From Mycobacterium sp. E2733 (GTDB lineage Bacteria > Actinomycetota > Actinomycetes > Mycobacteriales > Mycobacteriaceae), in the NCBI RefSeq assembly GCF_001667585.1, contig NZ_LZJZ01000079.1:1-59349 (forward strand): DNA of 59,349 nt. The letters run 5' to 3'. Of the stretch, positions 1-6,784 are shown piece after piece; positions within the stretch are counted from its first letter, which is position 1, and each line of letters begins with the position of its first letter. The translations under genes were made by a program, and so were the position numbers. A model generated the notes under the pieces. The model saw only the letters and a program-made list of their open reading frames with translations, was not told where the DNA came from and did not search any database.

Positions 1-234
1 GTCATCGACGCGGCAAAGGCGTTGCGGCTGACTGCTCAAGACAGCGGTGTCATCGTCAATGCACTCGACGCCCAGCAACGGTTGGGCCACCTTGTCAACG
101 CCCAGTCAGTGGTATGCACATTCTCCGTTCCCACGCTAAGCGGACCGCGAAACATACTGCTGGGCGTCGAGTGCATTGACGATGACACCGCTGTCTTGAG
201 CAGTCAGCCGCAACGCCTTTGCCGCGTCGATGAC
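1..234. repeat. 77-bp perfect inverted repeat at window edge
   Basis: Bases 1-77 are the exact reverse complement of bases 158-234, with an 80-base unrelated spacer between them. The right arm is the 3' end of the metallo-hydrolase gene; the left arm repeats the same codons on the plus strand, then diverges. The left arm begins exactly at base 1, so the repeat may continue outside the window. It could be a real inverted duplication or a fold-back artefact at a contig end. Confidence 0.9.
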
Positions 235-861
235 GTTCTGGCCGCCGCTGCGCAATAGCTCCGCAGCACGATCAAGGGCCGTCGGAGACGGTCCTAGAAT
301 CTTCAACCCTATGTGAGTGAATGCACGGCGCAGCCTCGCGAGGCCAACTGTGCTCCCGGAGCCGAACAACACCACATCGGTACCAGCATTGGTGAGGTGG
401 CGGCGCATCTCGTCATAGCGTGTTCGCAGACTTGCGGCGTCAATTGCCAGAGCGTCCAACTCCTCGGTGCTCTCGACGTCTTCCAGTGGCTCCTCGCGTA
501 GCAGCGCGATCGCCCGGCTGACGGCATCGGGGGCCGCCTCCTTGTCGAAAGGTGGGCCGAACGCCATACCTGAGTCAGGAATGAGCGCGTAGTTGGCCAG
601 CACATAGCCGTCCCGCACTAGGTCTGGGAGCGCGCCGATGTGGTCGTCGTGGGCATGACTGATCAGCAACAGATCTACGCGAAACGGCGGCTTACGCCTC
701 ATGATGTCGGTGAACTGGTCGACTAGGCGCATTTTGTCTGAGCGATGGCCACCATCAATCAGCACCCAAGTCTGACGGCCGTCGGTGTCGAATCGCAGCA
801 GCAGGCAATCTCCGTACGACTCCGTGCCAACATCCAACAGATGCACTTCAGCGACCCTCAT
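136..861 (-). CDS. Metallo-beta-lactamase-fold hydrolase (ComEC-like type), 3' end rearranged
   Basis: Predicted metal-dependent hydrolase of 241 residues. The N-terminus (MRVAEVHLLDVGTESYGDCL) has the strand-and-loop pattern of ComEC-like MBL domains, and an HAHDDH metal-binding motif (HxHxDH) follows about 65 residues in. The start at 861 is preferred over an ATG at 906 because the domain begins there. The last codons lie in the inverted repeat: after residues NALDAQQ the protein ends with six residues from unrelated sequence, so the natural C-terminus is probably lost. The substrate is unknown; relatives occur in mobile and defence-type neighbourhoods. The neighbours here are debris, so context does not help. 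Confidence 0.65.
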   Translation of the reverse strand: MRVAEVHLLDVGTESYGDCLLLRFDTDGRQTWVLIDGGHRSDKMRLVDQFTDIMRRKPPFRVDLLLISHAHDDHIGALPDLVRDGYVLANYALIPDSGMAFGPPFDKEAAPDAVSRAIALLREEPLEDVESTEELDALAIDAASLRTRYDEMRRHLTNAGTDVVLFGSGSTVGLARLRRAFTHIGLKILGPSPTALDRAAELLRSGGQNVIDAAKALRLTAQDSGVIVNALDAQQYVSRSA

Positions 862-1118
862 TGCTGCCCCTATAGGTAGCCCATCAAACAAATCAGCGCG
901 ACGCAAAGCGGAGTATCCGCCTGAACCGCCCCATCTGGGGCACGAAAGAACAGGTCGTTGGTCGATTCACTGTGCGGCCCGGTTATCGACCGAAACCCCT
1001 GGCGGCAGCACATCCTTAACTGGTTCCGCATAGTTTCATTAGGGGAGGTTGCATACCCACCCTCCGCCCAGCGAAATGATACCGCTGAGCACAATGTTTT
1101 CGACCGCAATGATGACCT

Positions 1119-1600
1119 GTGGAGATCGGCGACGAATGGATCTACCGCGCCAAGACGGAAAGCCCGTCCGAGGGAGTCAAGATCCGCACTATCGAGACAC
1201 GAAAGCAGACCACCCGCATCGGCAGCGAGTTTCTCGACGGTGAGCGCGGGGGCCTTCACGAGAAAGTGCCGGCCTCACGCCTACGTGGTCCCCGAACAAT
1301 GTCAGTGAGTACGACGAGCGGATGGCGAACTGATGCCCACTGGCGACGGCTCGGCGGCAAGGACGCTCGCGATGGGTGCTGACACGCCCGGTCACAGCTC
1401 GTTGTAGACGGCTATCCTCGAACACTCGTGCTGCGCGTTGTCGCCCAATCCCAAGGCGAAGCGGGCAAGCTGTAAGAGAAGCAGATGTCATCGGCTTCTT
1501 GCGTGCGCATGGTCTCGGAGAGGCATGCCGCGTGGCGATCGAGCAACCGGCGCCGAGCGACATAGGATTACCTGCTCCGAGTGAATCGGTTGTCTTTCAA
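1119..1600 (+). pseudogene. Decayed hypothetical gene, several frameshifts
   Basis: Coding-like stretches run in one direction but change frame. Frame 1 gives IGDEWIYRAKTESPSE, then IRTIETRKQTTRIGSEFLDG and VPASRLRGP. Near 1294 the frame moves and gives NNVSEYDERMAN, then a TGA at 1331-1333 that removal of one frame error would convert into a continuing NWMPTGDG. A further piece (VIGFLRAHGLGEACRVAIEQP) lies in a third frame near 1475-1540. The pattern resembles actinobacterial hypothetical proteins with a GDEWIYR... start and a PGSRLRGPW motif, recalled from memory. It is likely a relic of an accessory gene. Confidence 0.5.
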
Positions 1601-1643
1601 GGTCATCGAAGGAAGTCGATGATGCGGCCCCACGACACCAGGC

Positions 1644-2453
1644 TCACCGATGTAGGTTCCACTGGCCGCAATCCTCGGCGAGGACGTCGTTGACGTCGAC
1701 TTCGAGCCCCCCGACTACCGGGCCAGGATTCGACGCGGTACTGACCACGCGTTGGTAGAGAACCGCGGTGGGCTCGATCTGACCGCGGGACCAAGCCTTG
1801 GTTTGCCACGCCCATCGGTGGCCGGGGGTGCGCGAAGTTCCGATAACGCCGTCCGCGGCGGCCCATCGGCACACATCGATACCGCCGTAGACGCCGGTCC
1901 GCTGCACTCCCAGTACCGAATTGATTCCTCGAAACCACTTGAGGGCCAAATTGTTCCATGTGTCGCGGTTTATGTCCTCGTCGATGCTAAAGAAGATCGG
2001 GGCGCTCTGACCGCCACCCGCCGCGGTATGCAGCTTCCAGGCGGTGCGAGCATCGGCGACACCGCCGTCGAACCCGCGTCTGAAGTCCGATGGTGCTGTC
2101 CCGCCTGGCTTGCCGTATTGGTAGTTGCTGACGATGATCAGCCCGGCGGCGGTCAGCTGCTCGGCGTAAGGCCGGGTGATCGGCTTGGCGCCCATCGACG
2201 AGCCGGGACGCGATAGCGAGACGTAGTTGATGACCCCGGAGTAGCCGGCGGCTCGAATGTGTTCCGCCGGGATTTGGCGCATGGCGAAGTCGATCAGCCT
2301 GGGAGCGGCGGCAGCCGTCGCTGGGGCGGCGATACCTACCGATCCCGCATACAACCCGGGCAGTGCAGACACAGCGACGGCGCACCGCAACACGTCGCGC
2401 CGGGGAATAGCGCGTGACCGCTCGAGGCGAGCATCCCCCGACAAGTCCTGCAT
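1644..2453 (-). CDS. Tat-exported DUF1906 glycoside-hydrolase-like protein
   Basis: A 269-residue protein of the Rv2525c-like DUF1906 family, whose TIM-barrel fold resembles glycoside hydrolases and is thought to act on the cell envelope. A twin-arginine signal is visible: R18-R19 in IPRRDVLRC, then a hydrophobic stretch and an AxA-type cleavage region (PATAAAAP). The mature part shows IRAAGYSGVINYVS, VSNYQYGKP and an acidic IFFSIDEDIN segment where the family places its candidate catalytic acids, and ends VDVNDVLAEDCGQW. Length fits the family. It stands alone, divergent from the diiron operon, with about 290 bases between them. Confidence 0.85.
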   Translation of the reverse strand: MQDLSGDARLERSRAIPRRDVLRCAVAVSALPGLYAGSVGIAAPATAAAAPRLIDFAMRQIPAEHIRAAGYSGVINYVSLSRPGSSMGAKPITRPYAEQLTAAGLIIVSNYQYGKPGGTAPSDFRRGFDGGVADARTAWKLHTAAGGGQSAPIFFSIDEDINRDTWNNLALKWFRGINSVLGVQRTGVYGGIDVCRWAAADGVIGTSRTPGHRWAWQTKAWSRGQIEPTAVLYQRVVSTASNPGPVVGGLEVDVNDVLAEDCGQWNLHR

Positions 2454-2594
2454 CGCGTGATGTTAGATATGAGACTTTTGTGAACAGAAGTAGCGCGCAG
2501 TAGTCGATATCAAATCGGTCTTTGCGGTTCACCGCCCTGAGTCAATGGCTGTAGCGCTGACGACGGTTCTGCGCGGCAGGAACTCTCAGCATCC

Positions 2595-2609
2595 CGTACC
2601 ACTGGTACG
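2595..2609. promoter_or_regulatory. 15-bp palindrome upstream of diiron operon
   Basis: CGTACCA-C-TGGTACG is a perfect palindrome with 7-base arms. It lies in the divergent region between the DUF1906 gene and the diiron protein, about 140 bases before the latter's start. The size and symmetry suit a dimeric repressor such as a TetR-family protein, but no regulator gene is adjacent, so the role is inferred. Confidence 0.45.
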
Positions 2610-2747
2610 CATAACTCGCCACCCATGTGGGTACGCGGCTGCGTGAACGGTTGTTCGCCGCGCCGCGCCCCGCAGTATGGCTCGGTCACGGTGGACCTGA
2701 AGGGAAAGACCGACCAAGCACGCCCGGTCGGCCGGGAGGAGCTTTCG

Positions 2748-3713
2748 ATGCCCGAGGTCCAACTTCACCACGAGGGACATCCGATGTACCGCCGGATGGT
2801 TCGGTTCGACTGGTCGGAGACGCCGCTGCACTGGGTGCCGGACGATCCGTTCTCGACGCACATGATCAACGTCTTGCACCTGCTGCTGCCCGAGGGCGAG
2901 CGCCACTTCATCAAGGCCGTCCTTGAGGCATCGTCGCTGGTTGATGACCCGGAGTTGGAGGCGGCGATCAAGCCGTTCATCCAGCAGGAGTCCTGGCATG
3001 CCTGGGCGCACCAGGTGGTGCTCGACCACCTGGCCGATCAGGGCATCGACACCAAGCCGTACACCGATCGGCTCGGGAGGCTGTTGTCGATGACGCTGGG
3101 TGACCCGCCCAAGTGGTTTCCGCCGGCCATGAAGCGCTGGTGGCTGTATCGGCGGCTGGCCGATGTGGCCGCGCTGGAACATTACACCGCGATGTTGGGC
3201 CAGTGGGTGCTGACGAATCGAGGTCTGGACTACGCGAAGGCCGACCCCATGATGCTTGACCTGCTGCGCTGGCACGGCGCCGAGGAGGTCGAGCACCGCT
3301 CGCTCGTGTACGACGTCTACCAGCACGTCTCCGGGAACTACTTGATCAGGGCGTTCTCGATGTTGTTCGTCTCGCCGCTGTTCATCGGTTGGTGGGTCGC
3401 GGGGGCTCGTTACCTGATGGCCCAAGATCCCACCATCGATCGCAAGTGGCGCTGGCGGGACTGGCTCTGGGCCGCCCGCGAGTACCGGTTGCCGGGCCCA
3501 TGGAAGCTCATGGTGACGACGCCGGTCCGATACATGCGACCCAGCCATCACCCCAACCAAGAAGCGTCCACGCAGATGGCGATCGACTACCTGGCGTATT
3601 CGCCAGTGGCGAAGGCCGCCCGGGAGCGGGCACGATCCCAAGGGAAGTCACCGGATCAGACGCAAGGGATCGAAACTTCCGGCAACGGAGCACGAAAGGC
3701 AGAGGTTCGATGA
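2748..3713 (+). CDS. Diiron-like membrane-associated protein ('metal-dependent hydrolase' family)
   Basis: A 321-residue member of the family usually labelled predicted metal-dependent hydrolase (PF10118, from memory). The residues fit a diiron carboxylate four-helix bundle better: E51 (in GERHF), E81-S-W-H84, E144 (in LEHY) and E180-V-E-H183. That is the E...ExxH...E...ExxH pattern of desaturases and RNR R2. Hydrophobic stretches around 200-222 suggest membrane contact. The start at 2748 is preceded by a strong GGAGGAG site. Its stop overlaps the ferredoxin start (ATGA), and a reductase follows, so it probably receives electrons and activates O2. The substrate is unknown; an alkyl or sterol-like lipid is plausible. 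Confidence 0.85.
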   Translation: MPEVQLHHEGHPMYRRMVRFDWSETPLHWVPDDPFSTHMINVLHLLLPEGERHFIKAVLEASSLVDDPELEAAIKPFIQQESWHAWAHQVVLDHLADQGIDTKPYTDRLGRLLSMTLGDPPKWFPPAMKRWWLYRRLADVAALEHYTAMLGQWVLTNRGLDYAKADPMMLDLLRWHGAEEVEHRSLVYDVYQHVSGNYLIRAFSMLFVSPLFIGWWVAGARYLMAQDPTIDRKWRWRDWLWAAREYRLPGPWKLMVTTPVRYMRPSHHPNQEASTQMAIDYLAYSPVAKAARERARSQGKSPDQTQGIETSGNGARKAEVR

Positions 3714-3898
3714 AGGTTTCGGTAGATCTTGACACCTGCGACGGCAACGGCGTGTGCATGAGCATCTGCCACGACGTGTTCGACGTACGCGAGGACGGTC
3801 TTCATGTACTGCAGGAGGAGGCGCCGGAGGAGCTGCGCCAGCAGTTGATCGGCGCCGAAGTGTCTTGTCCCACGCAGGCCATCACGGTGAAGGACTGA
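3710..3898 (+). CDS. [3Fe-4S]-type ferredoxin
   Basis: A 62-residue single-cluster ferredoxin. Cluster ligands are C10, C16 and C53 (in SCPTQAI). Position 13, where a fourth ligand would sit, is Asn, giving CDGNGVC, so a [3Fe-4S] cluster is expected as in mycobacterial P450 ferredoxins. C20 is an extra cysteine. The start ATG overlaps the stop of the diiron-like gene and the reductase follows after 3 bases, so the three are co-translated. It probably shuttles electrons from that reductase to the diiron-like protein, though P450s elsewhere could also be partners. Confidence 0.9.
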   Translation: MKVSVDLDTCDGNGVCMSICHDVFDVREDGLHVLQEEAPEELRQQLIGAEVSCPTQAITVKD

Positions 3899-3901
3899 GC
3901 G

Positions 3902-5101
3902 ATGCTGGAGAACGTCGTGGTGGTCGGTGCCGGCGTGGCGGGCACGCGAGCGGCGGAGACGCTGCGGCAGGAGGGCTATGACGGCGCCCTGACCATCGTG
4001 GGCGCCGAGCGGCATGCCCCGTACCATCGCCCGCCGCTGTCGAAGAAGTTCCTCACCGGCAAGGTGCACCGGGCCGGTGTCGATCTCGCGCCGCAATTCG
4101 ATATGGACGCGCGCGTATTGCGGGACGCGTCGGCCCTCGGGTTGGACATGTCCTCGCGCACCGTCCACGTGCGTGACGACGGTCAGGACCTTTCGCTGCC
4201 GTTCGACGGACTGGTGGTCGCCAGCGGCGCGGTCCCGCGCCAATGGCCGGGCGGCCCGGTTCCCGACGGGGTGCTGATGCTGCGCACGGTTGACGACTGC
4301 CTGGCCATCCGGGACCGGCTGGGTTCGCGTCCGCGGGTTGTGGTCGTCGGCGGCGGGTTCATCGGCGCCGAGGTCGCCGCGAGTTGCCGGTCGCTAGGCC
4401 TGGACGTTGTGCTGATCGAAAAGGCCAGCGGCCCACTGCTGGCCGCGCTGGGTAAGGAGCTTGCACCGCGCTGGGCCGAGCTGCATCGGCAACATGGCGT
4501 GGATCTGCGGGTTGGAGTCGGCGTCGACGGATTCGAGGGTGACGGCCGGGTGCAGGGTGTTCGGCTCACCGACGGCTCGCGGATCCCGGCCGATCTCGTC
4601 GTCGTCGGCCTCGGGGTGAGTCCTGCCACCGATTGGCTGGACGGCTCCGGACTGCGAATCGACGACGGCGTGATCTGCGACGCCACGGGCACGGCCGAGG
4701 GCGGCGCCGGGACGGCCGTTGTCGCCGCCGGCGATGTCGCGCGGTGGTGGCACCCGCTATACGAACGGCACCTGCGTACCGAGCACTGGGAAGACGCGGC
4801 CCGTCAGGGCGCTGCCGCGGCCCGGACTCTGCTGGCGGGGCCGGAGCGCGCGGAGAACTACGACGAGGTGCCATACTTCTGGTCGGACCAATATGACGTC
4901 AAGCTGCAGATGCTGGGTGTGCCAACCGATTACGACGCTATCGAGATCATCGAAGGCGATCCGGACGCCTGGGCGTTCGTCGCCGCGTACGGGCGGGGCG
5001 GTCGCACCATCGCGGTGCTCGGGACTGTCCCGGGCCGCGTACATGCCTATCGCGAAGGCATCGAGAAGCGAGCCGACTTTCCGCCGAGCCGACCCGATTA
5101 G
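3902..5101 (+). CDS. NAD(P)H-dependent FAD ferredoxin reductase
   Basis: A 399-residue flavoprotein of the rubredoxin/putidaredoxin reductase type. The N-terminal FAD Rossmann motif is GAGVAG (residues 9-14), followed by the typical HAPYHRPPLSKKFL segment. A second dinucleotide motif, VVGGGFIGAEVA, lies near residue 150 and binds NAD(P)H. VAAGDVARWWHP near 275 is the second FAD contact, and a C-terminal domain follows. Third gene of the operon with the diiron-like protein and ferredoxin; it would move electrons from NAD(P)H to the ferredoxin. Length is normal. Confidence 0.92.
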   Translation: MLENVVVVGAGVAGTRAAETLRQEGYDGALTIVGAERHAPYHRPPLSKKFLTGKVHRAGVDLAPQFDMDARVLRDASALGLDMSSRTVHVRDDGQDLSLPFDGLVVASGAVPRQWPGGPVPDGVLMLRTVDDCLAIRDRLGSRPRVVVVGGGFIGAEVAASCRSLGLDVVLIEKASGPLLAALGKELAPRWAELHRQHGVDLRVGVGVDGFEGDGRVQGVRLTDGSRIPADLVVVGLGVSPATDWLDGSGLRIDDGVICDATGTAEGGAGTAVVAAGDVARWWHPLYERHLRTEHWEDAARQGAAAARTLLAGPERAENYDEVPYFWSDQYDVKLQMLGVPTDYDAIEIIEGDPDAWAFVAAYGRGGRTIAVLGTVPGRVHAYREGIEKRADFPPSRPD

Positions 5102-5499
5102 CAACTGCGGACTCCCGCTAAGCCAACGATCAGGAACATCATGGGTCGCGCCCGCGATCACCTGCGTGCCCGACCGGCGCTGGCCTGCTCGCGTAAACGC
5201 CGGCGCTGATCTCATCCCACCTTCGTCCACTGGTGACGTAGGTGCCAATCGCCTAGTGCGTCCTTCGATCGCACTCGAACTCAAACATTAAGTCCCGGCA
5301 ACGACTTGGTAGAGACTGCGTAGCGGGCACGGCCGCATGGCCTCGCCGATTAGGTTTTCGCCACGATGCGCATTAATCTTTCCCGCGGTTCGATTGCGAC
5401 TCTCCGAAAGCAGCCATGCCCATTCAGCCCACCCTGCTGCGCCGACAATCACTGCGCAGCGCCCGTGCTCATCGGGCCGCTCCCCGCGTGAAGTGCCCC
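5102..5499 (+). other. Non-coding stretch after the reductase operon
   Basis: About 400 bases with no convincing gene. Short open frames exist but show no family pattern or ribosome-binding site. No strong hairpin terminator was found. A longer reading of the next gene could begin at 5416. Confidence 0.5.
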
Positions 5500-5694
5500 A
5501 TGGTCGGCCAGTGCTTCGATATCGAAATCGCGCGCGACGCCGACGGGTGGATGATCCGGATTCCCGAGATCAGCAGGGTCACCCGCACCAGCCGTCGCGG
5601 CGCGGTGGAGCTGGCGGCGCGAGAATGCATCGCGACCTGGACCGGCATCCCCATCGGTTATGTGGCCGTTTTTGTCGTGAGCGAGGCCGATTAG
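5500..5694 (+). CDS. Small HicB-like / DUF1902-like protein
   Basis: A 64-residue protein with the layout of the HicB antitoxin partial RNase-H fold: YxVEI-like FDIEIARDADGWMIRIPEI, then VELAARECIATWTGIP. Similar short proteins are common in mycobacteria, often without a HicA toxin. No HicA-like gene lies beside it, so a toxin-antitoxin role is doubtful. An upstream ATG at 5416 would add 28 residues that do not fit the family, so 5500 is preferred. Confidence 0.55.
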   Translation: MVGQCFDIEIARDADGWMIRIPEISRVTRTSRRGAVELAARECIATWTGIPIGYVAVFVVSEAD

Positions 5695-5782
5695 CGCGGA
5701 CCCGGCCCTGGCCGCACTTATTTGGCCAAGGTGTGTCCCGCGCGTGATCTCGCCGCAACGGTGACGCACAACGCTCATCAAC

Positions 5783-6028
5783 ATGACAGTGCTCGCGGCA
5801 GTCGCCGCGCTGGCGATGGCGGCATGCTTCGGCTATTACCTCGGTCGGCGCGCGGGCTCGACACCGTCAACCTGGAAGAGGCGAACGAGTCGGGTGGCGT
5901 TGGGGCGGCTCGCGATCAGTCTGCTCGTGTTGCTGACCGCGCGCCGTGCGATGACCCTCTGGGGGCCAAGATTTGTTGTGCCGCTTGGATTGCTGCGAGG
6001 TGGTGTCGCGCGGATGCGGTCCTACTGA
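5783..6028 (+). CDS. Small membrane protein, unknown function
   Basis: An 81-residue protein with a hydrophobic N-terminal segment (about residues 1-21), a basic loop (GRRAGSTPSTWKRRTSR), a second hydrophobic stretch (about 40-55) and a third weaker one. The basic loop suggests it lies on the cytoplasmic side. It is not recognised by family. It sits 15 bases before the SDR gene and may be co-transcribed with it. Confidence 0.5.
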   Translation: MTVLAAVAALAMAACFGYYLGRRAGSTPSTWKRRTSRVALGRLAISLLVLLTARRAMTLWGPRFVVPLGLLRGGVARMRSY

Positions 6029-6043
6029 GCGACACGGACTGAT

Positions 6044-6784
6044 ATGCCAACTTTAGAGGGCAAGGTCGCCGTGGTGACCGGAGCGTCGTCGGGCCTCGGT
6101 GCCGAGACGGCCCGGCTGTTTTCCCGCGAGGGAGCAACGGTTTTCGGCATCGGCCGGGATGCCGCACGCTTGGCCGAGGTGTTCGCCGACGTCGAGCATG
6201 GTTCCTATGCATCGGTGGACATTGCTTCCGCCCAGGCCTGCCGCGACGCGGTCGAGCATTGCGTGCGGGAGTCGGGCGGGCTCGACGTCCTGGTCAACGT
6301 CGCCGGGCAACACCAGATGCGCCGGACGGAGTCGATGACCGACGACGACTGGGCGCACGATCTCGCGGTCAACCTCAGCGGGCCGTTTTACCTGTGCCGG
6401 GCCGCGCTGCCGCACCTGTTGGAGCGGGGCGGCAACATCGTCAACGTCAGCTCCGTCGCCGGCGTCGAGGGCCAGGCGTATTCGGCCGGCTACTGCGCCG
6501 CCAAGCACGGGCTGGTCGGACTCACCCGCGCTCTGGCGGTGGAGTACACCGCGGATCGCTTGCGCGTTAACGCAATATGCCCGGGAGGGATGCTGACACC
6601 GCAGATCGAACACTTCAGCGCGCCGGAAAATCCCAACTATGACCTGATCATGCGCACGGCCTCGCCGCGGGGCATGATGCAGCCCCTCGATGTAGCGAAC
6701 GTCATCGCCTTCCTGGCCAGCGATGCCGCGGCCGCCGTGCACGGCGCCGTCTATCGCGTCGACAACGGCAAGGGCGCCGGCTAG
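6044..6784 (+). CDS. SDR-family NAD(P)-dependent oxidoreductase
   Basis: A 246-residue classical short-chain dehydrogenase. The nucleotide-binding motif TGASSGLG lies at residues 13-20, an NVAG motif near 87, the catalytic Ser in NVSSVAG near 139, and the YCAAK (YxxxK) pair near 153-157. The C-terminus (VHGAVYRVDNGKGAG) is the usual dinucleotide/tetramer end. The substrate cannot be told. It may oxidise an alcohol formed by the upstream oxygenase operon, but about 940 bases separate them. Its TAG stop shares the CTAG palindrome with the mmpL stop on the other strand. Confidence 0.9.
   Translation: MPTLEGKVAVVTGASSGLGAETARLFSREGATVFGIGRDAARLAEVFADVEHGSYASVDIASAQACRDAVEHCVRESGGLDVLVNVAGQHQMRRTESMTDDDWAHDLAVNLSGPFYLCRAALPHLLERGGNIVNVSSVAGVEGQAYSAGYCAAKHGLVGLTRALAVEYTADRLRVNAICPGGMLTPQIEHFSAPENPNYDLIMRTASPRGMMQPLDVANVIAFLASDAAAAVHGAVYRVDNGKGAG

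Noticed and set aside
870..1259. Minus-strand frame starting MKAPALTVEKLAADAGG
   Set aside because: It overlaps the metallo-hydrolase start and is antisense to the decayed plus-strand gene; no family pattern.
5500..5694. HicA toxin partner for the HicB-like protein
   Set aside because: No HicA-like frame lies next to it on either strand.
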